Shown piece after piece: positions 7,004 through 15,069 of a stretch of DNA of 64,000 bases (position 1 is the first letter of the stretch; each line of letters begins with the position of its first letter). The notes below the pieces were generated by a model. That model was given only the letters and a program-made list of their open reading frames with translations, did no database searches and was not told the DNA's origin. The stretch is from the NCBI RefSeq assembly GCF_024756275.1, contig NZ_JANUGQ010000009.1, positions 62,001 through 126,000 of the forward strand, read 5' to 3'. The translations under genes and the position numbers were made by a program. Source of the stretch: Streptomyces pyxinae. Its GTDB lineage: Bacteria > Actinomycetota > Actinomycetes > Streptomycetales > Streptomycetaceae.

Positions 7004-9063
7004 CCCCGCAGGTCCACCAGGAGCGGGGGGGTGTGGTCGCCTCGGACGGTGCTGAGGGAGAGGACGGCGTGGCCGGGGGGGAGGGCGTGGGCCAGGTCGG
7101 AGGCGGACCAGCGCTGGCGCTCGACCTCGCGGACGGTCACCGCCTCGGCGGTCGCCGCCTTGCCGGTGACCAGGCGGCGCATCAGGTGGAGCGCCTTGGT
7201 GAGCGGCTCGTCGGAGATGATCTGCCGGTTGGTGACGTCCCGGGTCTGCACCCACTCGGTGCCCCAGGTCTCCGCGAAGTGGCCGCCGTCCCAGGGGGCG
7301 AGGCCCGCGAAGGCGACCCGGCAGCCGACCGCGCCGAGCAGCGGTCCGCGCAGCGGCTCGGGGACGTCCTCCAGGGTGCGCAGCGCCAGTACGACGCCCG
7401 CGTTGGCCGAGCGCAGCCGGCGGACGGCCCGGACGGCCTCGGCGGTGACCGTACTGGTGGCGTCGTCCAGCACCAGGCAGGCGAAGAGCGAGCGGTCGCC
7501 CCGGGCGAGTGCCGCCTCGGTGAACTGGGCCAGCAGCAGCCGGGCCACGATCCGGGACGCCTCGGCGTGGCCGCGCTCGGGCAGGTCGACCCGGACCCGC
7601 AGCGGGTGTTCCAGGGCGTGCGGGGAGAACCGGGGCGCCCGACCGTCCGGGCGGAAGAACCGGGCCAGGGCCGGCCGGTCCAGGGTGGCGATCCGTTCCG
7701 AGAGCAGCACCCCGATGTCGTCGCCGCGCTCGGCCTGGCGCCGCCGGGCGTCCAGCTCCCGCAGCTGGGCAGGGTCGGCGGCGACGGCCGCCCGGAGCCG
7801 GGCGAGCGCGCCGGGGTCGCCGTCCAGCAGTTCGCGCAGCTCGGGGACGGCGGGGAAGCGGCCGTACGCGGCCCGGTGGGGACCGATCAGCTGGGCCAGC
7901 GCGGTGGCGGCCCGCCGGGTGTCCGGCACCAGGTCTCCGACCAGCGCCTCGGCCAGCGGGCGGGCGGCCTCGTCGGGGTCGTCGGTGCCGCCGTAGAGGT
8001 CCAGGTCGTGGCTGGAGTCGGGGCGGCCGACCGAGACCACCACGTCGAAGGCGGCGTCCGGGGCGAGCGCGGTGCCCTGGGCGGTGACGGCGACCACGGC
8101 GGCGCGGTTGGCCAGTGCCTGGAGGCAGAGCGCCTCGGTGACCGGGCGGGTGAGCCGGACCGTCTTGCCGGAGCCGGCCGGGCCGACCGCCAGCAGCGAG
8201 GTGCCGAGCAGCTCCGGTTCCAGGGCCAGTCCGGTGGTGCGCCGGGGGTACGGGTTGCGGGGGCTGTCGGTGACGGTGCCGATCCACACCTGGCCGGTGA
8301 CCAGGTCGTGGGTGGCGCTGCGCACCGGCAGGTCCCGGGCGCCGGAGGGGTGCCCGCAGGCGGCGGCGCCGTGCGCCCGTACCGCCTCGGTGAAGGCGGC
8401 GAGCCGGGCCGGCCGGGTGCGTACGCCCTGCCAGGCGCGGGTGATCCGGGCGTGGTCCACGTCCCGCAGCGCGCCTGCCCGGGTGGCCTCGGCGAGCCGG
8501 GCGGCGGCGTCCGGGAGCCCGGCGTCCCGCAGCTCGGGCCAGTCGGCCGGGTCGGCGCCGGGGGGCGGCGGCGGGGGCGGGGCGGTGCCCTCGCGGGGCG
8601 TGGCGTACCGGCGCCAGATCTCCGGGATGTGCCCGATCCGGGCGAAGAAGACCAGCAGTCCGCCGCCGACCAGGGCGTAGTAGACATAGCTGGCGTTCCG
8701 CCAGGTCTCCGGGTCCCGGCGCCAGGAGTCGGGGGTGAAGGCGAGCAGCGGCCAGAGCCAGTAGTGGCCGAGGTAGTTGTTCCAGAGGAGGGACCAGAGC
8801 AGCCAGCCGCTCAGCAGGGAGATCACCGCGCCCACGAAGAGCCGCCGGGCGGGCACCGGGTCGGGCTCCTCCCGGGGCCGGGGCCGGTGGCCGAACCGCC
8901 ACACCCCGGGCTCGGCGGGCGGCCGGGGCACCCGCAGCCAGGAGGCGGTGTCCCCGCCGGCCGGGGCGGGCGCGTGCCGGGGCGGCGGCGGAACGGCCGG
9001 GCGCGGCGGCGGAGGCTGCCTCAGCCGGGCGCCCCCTGCGTCGTACGTACCGTCGGTCTCCAT
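7000..9063 (-). CDS. Membrane-anchored P-loop ATPase of unknown function (FtsK/TraD-like fold)
   Basis: A protein of about 687 residues. A Pro-rich N-terminus is followed by two hydrophobic helices at roughly residues 75-100 and 125-145 (AVISLLSGWLLWSLLW; YYALVGGGLLVFFARIG). Then comes a large cytoplasmic part with Walker A VGPAGSGKTVR near residue 298 and a Walker B-like FACLVLDDA. The layout (two N-terminal helices plus a RecA-like motor) resembles conjugative coupling or FtsK/HerA-like ATPases, and similar proteins are widespread in Streptomyces as ATP/GTP-binding proteins. I cannot assign a role. ATG 9063 (METDGTYDAG) follows a purine-rich AGGGG. The stop overlaps the last CRISPR-like repeat. 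Confidence 0.75.
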   Translation of the reverse strand: METDGTYDAGGARLRQPPPPRPAVPPPPRHAPAPAGGDTASWLRVPRPPAEPGVWRFGHRPRPREEPDPVPARRLFVGAVISLLSGWLLWSLLWNNYLGHYWLWPLLAFTPDSWRRDPETWRNASYVYYALVGGGLLVFFARIGHIPEIWRRYATPREGTAPPPPPPPGADPADWPELRDAGLPDAAARLAEATRAGALRDVDHARITRAWQGVRTRPARLAAFTEAVRAHGAAACGHPSGARDLPVRSATHDLVTGQVWIGTVTDSPRNPYPRRTTGLALEPELLGTSLLAVGPAGSGKTVRLTRPVTEALCLQALANRAAVVAVTAQGTALAPDAAFDVVVSVGRPDSSHDLDLYGGTDDPDEAARPLAEALVGDLVPDTRRAATALAQLIGPHRAAYGRFPAVPELRELLDGDPGALARLRAAVAADPAQLRELDARRRQAERGDDIGVLLSERIATLDRPALARFFRPDGRAPRFSPHALEHPLRVRVDLPERGHAEASRIVARLLLAQFTEAALARGDRSLFACLVLDDATSTVTAEAVRAVRRLRSANAGVVLALRTLEDVPEPLRGPLLGAVGCRVAFAGLAPWDGGHFAETWGTEWVQTRDVTNRQIISDEPLTKALHLMRRLVTGKAATAEAVTVREVERQRWSASDLAHALPPGHAVLSLSTVRGDHTPPLLVDLRG

Positions 9064-9535
9064 GAAACCCCTGCCCCCTGACAGCCAGGACGTGCGCGTC
9101 TGTGCTCCGGTCAATCTAGTGCCCCGCCCCCGGCGACGGGGGTGCCCGCGCGTCCGTTTCCGCTGCGACGACATCACGACGTGCCGGGCGCCCGCTTCCG
9201 GCGCCGCCCGCGCGCCCGTTCCCCGGGGCTGCCCGCGCGCCCGCCCGGGGACGGCCCGGCGCAGGACCCCGGCCTCGCCCGGCACGGGCCCCCGCCGGGC
9301 TGCCCTCCCCGCCCCGCTTGGCCCACCACCGGCCCGCCTGTGCCCGGGGCCGCCCGCGCGCCCGCCCGGGGCCGACCGGGCTGCCCTCCCCGCCCCGCCT
9401 CCGGCCCGCCTATGTCCGTGGCGGACAACGGCCCGGCTCCCACCACTCCCGAACGGCGCATGCCCGCTTCCGGCCCGCGCGCCTAGCCTGCGAACAACAA
9501 GCAATGAGCGTCCGTAACACCCCCAGGAGCCCCGC
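9064..9535. other. Non-coding divergent region between the ATPase gene and gabT, with two direct repeats
   Basis: This 472-base stretch must hold the promoters of both divergent genes. It contains a 20-nt exact repeat (GCCCGCGCGCCCGCCCGGGG at 9231 and 9352) and a 23-nt exact repeat at 9295-9317 and 9376-9398 (starting CCGGGCTGCCCTCC). A less GC-rich patch near 9488-9520 (CGAACAACAAGCAATGAGCG) is the likeliest gabT promoter region. No gene is seen. Confidence 0.6.
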
Positions 9536-10870
9536 ATGACCGAAATCCCGCAGGAGCGCCGCGTCGTCACCGCCATCCCCGGCCCGAAGTCGCAGGAGCT
9601 TCAGGCCCGCCGCACCGCCACCGTGGCCGGTGGCGTGGGCTCCGTGCTGCCGGTCTTCACGGCCCGCGCGGGCGGCGGCGTCATCGAGGACGTCGACGGC
9701 AACCGCCTCATCGACTTCGGCTCCGGCATCGCCGTCACCTCGGTCGGCGCCTCCGCCGAGGCCGTGGTGCGCCGGGCCTCCGCCCAGCTCGCCGACTTCA
9801 CCCACACCTGTTTCATGGTCACCCCGTACGAGGGGTACGTGGAGGTCTGCGAGGCGCTGGCCGAGCTGACCCCGGGCGACCACGCCAAGAAGTCGGCGCT
9901 CTTCAACAGCGGCGCCGAGGCGGTGGAGAACGCCGTCAAGATCGCGCGCTCGTACACCAAGCGCCAGGCGGTCGTCGTCTTCGACCACGGCTACCACGGC
10001 CGGACCAACCTGACCATGGCGCTGACCGCCAAGAACATGCCGTACAAGCACGGCTTCGGTCCGTTCGCGCCCGAGGTCTACCGGGTGCCGGTGGCGTACG
10101 GCTACCGCTGGCCGACCGGCCCGGAGAACTGCGGCCCGGAGGCCGCCGCCCAGGCCATCGACCAGATCTCCAAGCAGATCGGCGCCGAGAACGTCGCCGC
10201 GATCATCATCGAGCCGGTGCTCGGTGAGGGCGGCTTCATCGAGCCGGCCAAGGGCTTCCTCCCGGCCGTCAGCCAGTTCGCCAAGGACAACGGGATCGTC
10301 TTCGTCGCGGACGAGATCCAGTCCGGCTTCTGCCGCACCGGCCAGTGGTTCGCCTGCGAGGACGAGGGCATCGTCCCGGACCTGATCACCACCGCCAAGG
10401 GCATCGCGGGCGGTCTGCCGCTCGCCGCCGTCACCGGCCGCGCCGAGATCATGGACGCGGTGCACGGCGGCGGTCTGGGCGGTACCTACGGCGGCAACCC
10501 GGTGGCCTGCGCCGGCGCGCTCGGCGCCATCGAGACCATGAAGGAGCTCGACCTCAACGGCAAGGCCAAGCGCATCGAGGAGGTCATGAAGGGCCGCCTC
10601 GCCGCCATGCAGGAGAAGCACGACATCATCGGTGACATCCGGGGCCGCGGCGCCATGATCGCCATCGAGCTGGTCAAGGACCCGGCGACCAAGGAGCCGA
10701 ACCCGGAGGCCGCCGGCGCGCTCGCCAAGGCCTGCCACGCCGAGGGCGTGCTCGTCCTCACCTGCGGCACCTACGGCAACGTCCTGCGCTTCCTGCCGCC
10801 GCTGGTCATCGGTGAGGACCTGCTCGACGAGGGCCTGGACGTCATCGAGTCGGCGCTCGCCGCGCTCTGA
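9536..10870 (+). CDS. gabT: 4-aminobutyrate aminotransferase
   Basis: A 444-residue class III PLP-dependent aminotransferase that moves the amino group of GABA to 2-oxoglutarate, giving succinate semialdehyde and glutamate. Landmarks are the substrate and cofactor region FNSGAEAVENAVKIAR, FDHGYHGRTN, the PLP-binding aspartate in FVADEIQSGFCRTG and the Schiff-base lysine in TTAKGIAGG (Lys 288). ATG 9536 has CAGGAG six bases upstream. It starts a transcription unit divergent from the ATPase gene and is followed by a pair of identical palindromes likely to end the transcript. PucR and aldehyde dehydrogenases nearby complete a GABA-to-succinate route. Confidence 0.95.
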   Translation: MTEIPQERRVVTAIPGPKSQELQARRTATVAGGVGSVLPVFTARAGGGVIEDVDGNRLIDFGSGIAVTSVGASAEAVVRRASAQLADFTHTCFMVTPYEGYVEVCEALAELTPGDHAKKSALFNSGAEAVENAVKIARSYTKRQAVVVFDHGYHGRTNLTMALTAKNMPYKHGFGPFAPEVYRVPVAYGYRWPTGPENCGPEAAAQAIDQISKQIGAENVAAIIIEPVLGEGGFIEPAKGFLPAVSQFAKDNGIVFVADEIQSGFCRTGQWFACEDEGIVPDLITTAKGIAGGLPLAAVTGRAEIMDAVHGGGLGGTYGGNPVACAGALGAIETMKELDLNGKAKRIEEVMKGRLAAMQEKHDIIGDIRGRGAMIAIELVKDPATKEPNPEAAGALAKACHAEGVLVLTCGTYGNVLRFLPPLVIGEDLLDEGLDVIESALAAL

Positions 10871-10877
10871 CCCCGCC

Positions 10878-10950
10878 GCCGGTACGGCCGTACCGGCGCC
10901 CACCGCCGGTCGGTACGGCCGGACGCCGGTGCCGGTACGGCCGTACCGGC
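10878..10950. terminator. Twin identical 20-bp palindromes after gabT
   Basis: The perfect palindrome GCCGGTACGGCCGTACCGGC occurs at 10878-10897 and again at 10931-10950; a half-related CCGGTCGGTACGGCCGG lies between. They begin eight bases after the gabT stop and could form cruciforms or bidirectional terminators. Confidence 0.6.
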
Positions 10951-11092
10951 GCCGCTCCGGGACCGTCGTCCCGCCCGGGAGCCCGGGGCCGCCCGGGGCC
11001 GTACGGGCGCCGGGCCGTACGGCGTCCGGAGGCGGGTGAGCCGGACTCCGCACTGACCCGGTGTCACCGGCGGGCCCGCGAGGTCACGGGGT

Positions 11093-12121
11093 GTGAAGAA
11101 GCTGTGGGGGGCCGATGGCGGGATGGAGATCCGGCTGTCGGTCCCCCCGTTCTCTGCCGTACCGTTTCGGCAGGTGAGAGAAAACAGCCGCTCGCGAGCC
11201 ATCCCGGGCGGCGCCGGAACGGGGCTTCCCCGGCACCGTTCCGGTCGTGCCCCGCGGGGCGCTTCCGGAGCCTCCGGCTCCGGTTCTCCTCAGCGATCGG
11301 ACGGCTGCCCGCCCCAGACCCCCCGGGGCGCGCGGTGCACCGATCCGGCCGGCCGTCCCGGAACCACCCCCCCTGTTCCGGGACGGCCGGCCCTTCTCGC
11401 GTTCCGCCCGCTCACGGCCGTGCTGACGGCTCTCGCGCTCTTCGCCGTGATCACCTGGCAGGTCATGACCCATGGCCCGGCGGCCCGGCTGGACGAGCGG
11501 GTCTCCGCCGCGCTGGCCGGGCGCGGTCCCTCCTGGCTCACCGAACTCGGCGCCGATCTGGGCTCGGTCCCGGTCGCCCTGCCGGTGCTCGCCGCCGCCC
11601 TGGTGCACGCGGTACGGCGCGGCCGGCGGCGGGCGGCGCTGTACGCGGCGCTCGCCATGGCTCTCGTACCGGCGCTGGTGGTCCCGCTCAAGGCGCTGAC
11701 CGCCCGGCCGGGGCCGCTCACCGACGCGATCGGCTACTTCCCCTCCGGGCACACCATGACCGCCCTGGTCGCCTACGGCTGCGCGGCGGCCCTGACGCAC
11801 CGCCGGCTGCTCCCGGTCGCCGCCCTGCTCACCGCCGCCACCGGCGCCTGTCTGGTGCTGCGCGGCTACCACTGGCCGCTCGACGTGCTGGGCAGCCTCT
11901 GTCTGGGCACGGCGGTCCTGGTGGTGGCCGCCCGACCACCGGCAGCGGGCCGGCCGAACGGACCGAACGGACCGGACGGACCGGACCGGCACCGGCGCCG
12001 GTGGGCGGACCGGCGCCGGTGCCCCGGCGAACCGGGCCGTCAGTCCATCACGGGCGCCCCCGGTCGCGTAACCGGGCGGCGGCCTCGTGCACGGCGAGCT
12101 CCAGCAGCACCGGGTCACTGA
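11093..12121 (+). CDS. PAP2 family membrane phosphatase (start uncertain)
   Basis: The functional core starts near 11395. Membrane helices (AVLTALALFAVITWQV, ALPVLAAALVHAV, LVPALVVPL and others) carry the acid-phosphatase motif in three parts: KALTARPGP, FPSGHT and RGYHWPLDVLG. Lysine, arginine, the PSGH histidine and the last histidine are all present. Family members dephosphorylate lipid pyrophosphates or phosphatidic acid at the outer face. From GTG 11093 the product would have 342 residues, but the first 100 are low complexity and cover three strong hairpins. A GTG at 11420 or an unplaced start nearby is more likely. The basic tail overlaps the end of the convergent downstream gene by 74 bp. 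Confidence 0.75.
   Translation: MKKLWGADGGMEIRLSVPPFSAVPFRQVRENSRSRAIPGGAGTGLPRHRSGRAPRGASGASGSGSPQRSDGCPPQTPRGARCTDPAGRPGTTPPVPGRPALLAFRPLTAVLTALALFAVITWQVMTHGPAARLDERVSAALAGRGPSWLTELGADLGSVPVALPVLAAALVHAVRRGRRRAALYAALAMALVPALVVPLKALTARPGPLTDAIGYFPSGHTMTALVAYGCAAALTHRRLLPVAALLTAATGACLVLRGYHWPLDVLGSLCLGTAVLVVAARPPAAGRPNGPNGPDGPDRHRRRWADRRRCPGEPGRQSITGAPGRVTGRRPRARRAPAAPGH
11214..11392 (+). promoter_or_regulatory. Three consecutive strong hairpins ahead of the PAP2 core
   Basis: Hairpin 1: CCGGAACGG at 11214-11222 pairs with CCGTTCCGG at 11236-11244. Hairpin 2: CCGGAGCC at 11265-11272 pairs with GGCTCCGG at 11276-11283. Hairpin 3: an 18-bp perfect stem, GGCCGGCCGTCCCGGAAC at 11347-11364, pairs with its complement at 11375-11392 across a 10-nt loop. 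They look like an untranslated leader, attenuator or upstream terminator rather than coding sequence. Confidence 0.6.
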
Positions 12122-12506
12122 GCGTGCCGCTGCCGTCCGGGGCCACCAGCCAGCGGGCGGCGCCGATCCGGCGGCGGGGGTGCGGAACGGCGATCCAGCT
12201 GCCGTCCCCGGCGGTCCTTATCCCGGTGCCCAGCCAGCGCCCGGCGGTACCCGGCGGTACGAAGAAGCCGAGCCGGGCCGACGCGGTGCCGGCCAGTACC
12301 GGGCCCGGCCGGTCGGTGAGCCGGGTCAGCACGTCGAGCGTCGCCCGGCCCAGCTCCCCCGGCATGATCAGTACGTCCCAGCGCCGGCCGGCGGGCAGAA
12401 GCGCGACCCCCCGCGGATCGCGCTCCCACTCCCACCGGCAGACACCGGGGTCGGGTGCCACCGACGCCAGCCACTCCAGTGCGGCCCTGGCGTCCGAACC
12501 AGTCAT
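12048..12506 (-). CDS. Conserved hypothetical protein (short prim-pol-like protein of Streptomyces)
   Basis: A soluble 152-residue protein. Segments such as CRWEWERDPRGVALLPAGRR, DVLIMPGELGR, VLTRLTDRPGPVLAG and GFFVPPGTAGRWLGTG resemble short Streptomyces proteins often labelled as bifunctional primase/polymerase N-terminal-like. I see no complete catalytic triad and do not assign activity. ATG 12506 is supported by CGGAGG about nine bases upstream. Its 3' end overlaps the convergent PAP2 gene. Confidence 0.7.
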   Translation of the reverse strand: MTGSDARAALEWLASVAPDPGVCRWEWERDPRGVALLPAGRRWDVLIMPGELGRATLDVLTRLTDRPGPVLAGTASARLGFFVPPGTAGRWLGTGIRTAGDGSWIAVPHPRRRIGAARWLVAPDGSGTLSDPVLLELAVHEAAARLRDRGRP

Positions 12507-12725
12507 TGTCGATTGCCTCCGTGTCCGTCTGTGACTGCCCCTTGCGGCAGTGCGCTCACACGGAAGAGCGGCGATGACCGGTCTCATTACGCGAGTTGGC
12601 CCAGCATGAAGTGGTGAAGAGGGATCACAGGGGCGCACGGCGGGGCGCACGCGCACCCGCTCCCGGTTCCCCGGAGTCAGGCGCCCTCCCGCGCGCCCCC
12701 GCCTCCGCGGGGAGGGCCCGTCGGA

Positions 12726-14144
12726 TCAGCTGTCGAAGCCCAGTCCGAAGCGGTCCATCGCCCGCAGCCACAGATTGCGCCGGCCGCCGTTGGCGTCGGC
12801 ACGGGCCAGCGACCACTTGGTGATCCCGATGCCCGCCCAGGCGATCGGCTCCGGCGGGAACGGCAGCGGCTTGGAGCGCACCATGGCGAGCGAGGTCCGC
12901 TCGGTCCGCTCCCCCGCCAGCAGGTCCAGCATCACATCGGCGCCGAACCGGGTGGCCCCGACGCCGAGACCGGTGTAGCCGGCCGCGTAGGCGACCCGGC
13001 CGCCGTGGGCCGTGCCGAAGAAGGCGGAGAAGCGGGAGCACGTGTCGATGGCGCCGCCCCAGGCGTGGCTGAACCGGACACCGGCCAGCTGCGGGAAGCA
13101 GCGGAAGAAGTGCTCGGCCAGGGTGAGGTACGTCTCCGGGCGCTGGTCCAGCTCGGCGGTGACCCGGCCGCCGAACCGGTAGATCGCGTCGTACCCGCCC
13201 CAGAGGATCCGGTTGTCGGCGGAGAGCCGGAAGTAGTGGAACTGGTTGGCGCTGTCGCCCATGCCCTGCCGGTTCCGCCAGCCGACGGAGGCGAGCTGCT
13301 CGTCGGTGAGCGGCTCGGTCATCAGGGCGTAGTCGTAGACCGGGACGGTGTAGTGGCGCAGCCGCTTGACCAGCGACGGGAAGACATTGGTGCCGAGCGC
13401 GACCTGCCGGGCGAGCACCCGCCCGTACGGAGTGCGCACGGCCATCCCGCCGCCGGAGCGGACGAGTTCCTCGGCCCGGGTGTTCTCGTACATCCGGACG
13501 CCCAGCTCCTGGCAGGCCCGCTTGAGGCCCCAGGCGAGCCGGGCCGGGTTGAGCATGGCGACCCCGCGCCGGTCCCAGAGCCCGCCGAGGAAGGTCGGGG
13601 AGGCCACCTCGGCGCGGACCGCGTCCCGGTCCAGCAGCTCCAGGCCGTCGGTGAGGCCGAGCCGACCGGCCGCCTCGTACAGCTCCTCCAGCTCCGCCAG
13701 CTGGTGCGGCTCGGTGGCCACGTCGATCTCGCCGGTGCGCTCGAAGTCGCAGTCCATGCCGTACCGCTCGACGGCCGCCTCGATGGCGTCCAGATTGGCG
13801 GTGCCCAGCCGCTCCAGGGTGGACATCTCGTCCGGCCAGCGGCCCAGCCCGTTGCCGAGGCCGTGGGTGAGGGAGGCGGCGCAGAAGCCGCCGTTGCGGC
13901 CGGAGGCGGCCCAGCCCGCCTCCCGGCCCTCGATGAGGACGACGTCCCGCCCGGGGTCGCGTTCCTTGGCGAGCAGCGCGGTCCACAGTCCGCTGTAGCC
14001 GCCGCCGACGACCAGCAGGTCGCAGTGGTCGGTGCCGGTGAGGGCGGGCAGTGCTCCGGGCTTGCCGGGGTCTTCCAGCCAGAAGGGGACGGGCTGGGCG
14101 TCCGAGAGGGATTCGGCGGCACTACGCATGGCGGCTGGGGCCAT
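12726..14144 (-). CDS. FAD-dependent amine oxidoreductase (gamma-glutamylputrescine oxidase-like)
   Basis: A DAO-family flavoenzyme of 472 residues. The N-terminal dinucleotide-binding motif is LLVVGGGYSGLWTA, followed by VVLIEGREAG and GWAASGRNGGFC, where FAD is often bound. The C-terminal half has GGAIDTCSRF and GYTGLGVGATRFG, typical of DadA/PuuB-like enzymes. It lies 34 bases after potC at the end of the polyamine operon, so oxidation of putrescine, gamma-glutamylputrescine or another amine is the likely reaction. ATG 14144 has AAGGAG nine bases upstream; the TTG at 14153 lies against that site and is unlikely. A symbol such as puuB is not assigned because the substrate is inferred. Confidence 0.85.
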   Translation of the reverse strand: MAPAAMRSAAESLSDAQPVPFWLEDPGKPGALPALTGTDHCDLLVVGGGYSGLWTALLAKERDPGRDVVLIEGREAGWAASGRNGGFCAASLTHGLGNGLGRWPDEMSTLERLGTANLDAIEAAVERYGMDCDFERTGEIDVATEPHQLAELEELYEAAGRLGLTDGLELLDRDAVRAEVASPTFLGGLWDRRGVAMLNPARLAWGLKRACQELGVRMYENTRAEELVRSGGGMAVRTPYGRVLARQVALGTNVFPSLVKRLRHYTVPVYDYALMTEPLTDEQLASVGWRNRQGMGDSANQFHYFRLSADNRILWGGYDAIYRFGGRVTAELDQRPETYLTLAEHFFRCFPQLAGVRFSHAWGGAIDTCSRFSAFFGTAHGGRVAYAAGYTGLGVGATRFGADVMLDLLAGERTERTSLAMVRSKPLPFPPEPIAWAGIGITKWSLARADANGGRRNLWLRAMDRFGLGFDS

Positions 14145-14178
14145 GGCTTCCAACTCCTTAGGGGGAGAACCGGTGTGT

Positions 14179-15069
14179 CTACCGGGTCGCGGCGGTGCGC
14201 TTTCGCCGGGCGGCCACGAGCTGGCCGGCGACGACCACCAGCACGGCGAGGACGAACATCGCCGTACCGATGACGTTGATCTGCACGGGCGTACCGCGTT
14301 GTGCCGAGCCCCAGACGAACATGGGGAAGGTCACGGTGGAGCCCGCGTTGAAGTTGGTGATGATGAAGTCGTCGAAGGAGAGCGCGAAGGCGAGCAGCGC
14401 GCCCGCCGCGATGCCGGGGGCGGCGATCGGCAGGGTGACCCGGAGGAAGGTCTGCACCGGTCCCGCGTAGAGGTCCCGGGCGGCCTCCTCCAGCCGGGGA
14501 TCCATGGACATCACCCGGGCCTTGACGGCGGTGACGACAAAGCTGAGGCAGAACATGATGTGGGCGATGAGCACCGTCCAGAAGCCCAGCCGCGCGCCCA
14601 TGTTGAGGAAGAGGGTGAGCAGCGAGGCGGCCATGACCACCTCGGGCATCGCCATCGGCAGGAAGATCAGCGAGTTGATCGCGCCGCGCGCCCGGAAGCG
14701 GTAGCGGACCAGGGCGAAGGCGATCATCGTGCCGAGCACGGTGGCGCCCACGGTCGCCCAGGCGGCGATCTGGAGCGAGAGGCCGAGCGAGCCGCACAGA
14801 TCGGCGACCCCGCACGGGTCCTGCCAGGCGTCGGTGGAGAACCGCTGCCAGGAGTAGTTGAAGCGCCCGTTCGGCTTGTTGAACGAGAAGACCATCACCA
14901 CGACATTGGGCAGGATCAGGTACGCGAGCGTCAGCAGGCCCGCGAGGACGACCAGGTCGCGGCGGAGCCGGCGCACCGCGGCGCCCAGCAGGCCCGCCGG
15001 CTTCCCCGGGCTCTTCGGATCCTTCGGATCGTTCGGATCCTTCGGGCCCGTCGCATTCCTCGGGTTCAT
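14179..15069 (-). CDS. potC: Spermidine/putrescine ABC transporter permease
   Basis: A 296-residue BPD-type permease with six membrane helices. The cytoplasmic EAA loop reads LEEAARDLYAGPVQTFLRVT, the site of contact with the ATPase. Signature text FALSFDDFIITNFNAGS near the C-terminus is typical of PotC. The N-terminal tail (about 25 residues) has repeated K/N-D-P units (TGPKDPNDPKDPKSPGK), encoded by near-repeats of GATCCTTCG at 15016-15050. Its ATG overlaps the potB stop by one base (TGATG), so translation is coupled. Confidence 0.9.
   Translation of the reverse strand: MNPRNATGPKDPNDPKDPKSPGKPAGLLGAAVRRLRRDLVVLAGLLTLAYLILPNVVVMVFSFNKPNGRFNYSWQRFSTDAWQDPCGVADLCGSLGLSLQIAAWATVGATVLGTMIAFALVRYRFRARGAINSLIFLPMAMPEVVMAASLLTLFLNMGARLGFWTVLIAHIMFCLSFVVTAVKARVMSMDPRLEEAARDLYAGPVQTFLRVTLPIAAPGIAAGALLAFALSFDDFIITNFNAGSTVTFPMFVWGSAQRGTPVQINVIGTAMFVLAVLVVVAGQLVAARRKRTAATR

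Noticed and set aside
9231..9398. Direct repeats considered as attachment sites of a mobile element
   Set aside because: The copies are only 81-121 bp apart, with no integrase or tRNA gene near; simple duplication is enough.
11040..11200. Possible c-di-AMP or other known riboswitch before the PAP2 gene
   Set aside because: Conserved bases of the ydaO-type and other familiar classes could not be matched; only generic hairpins are visible.
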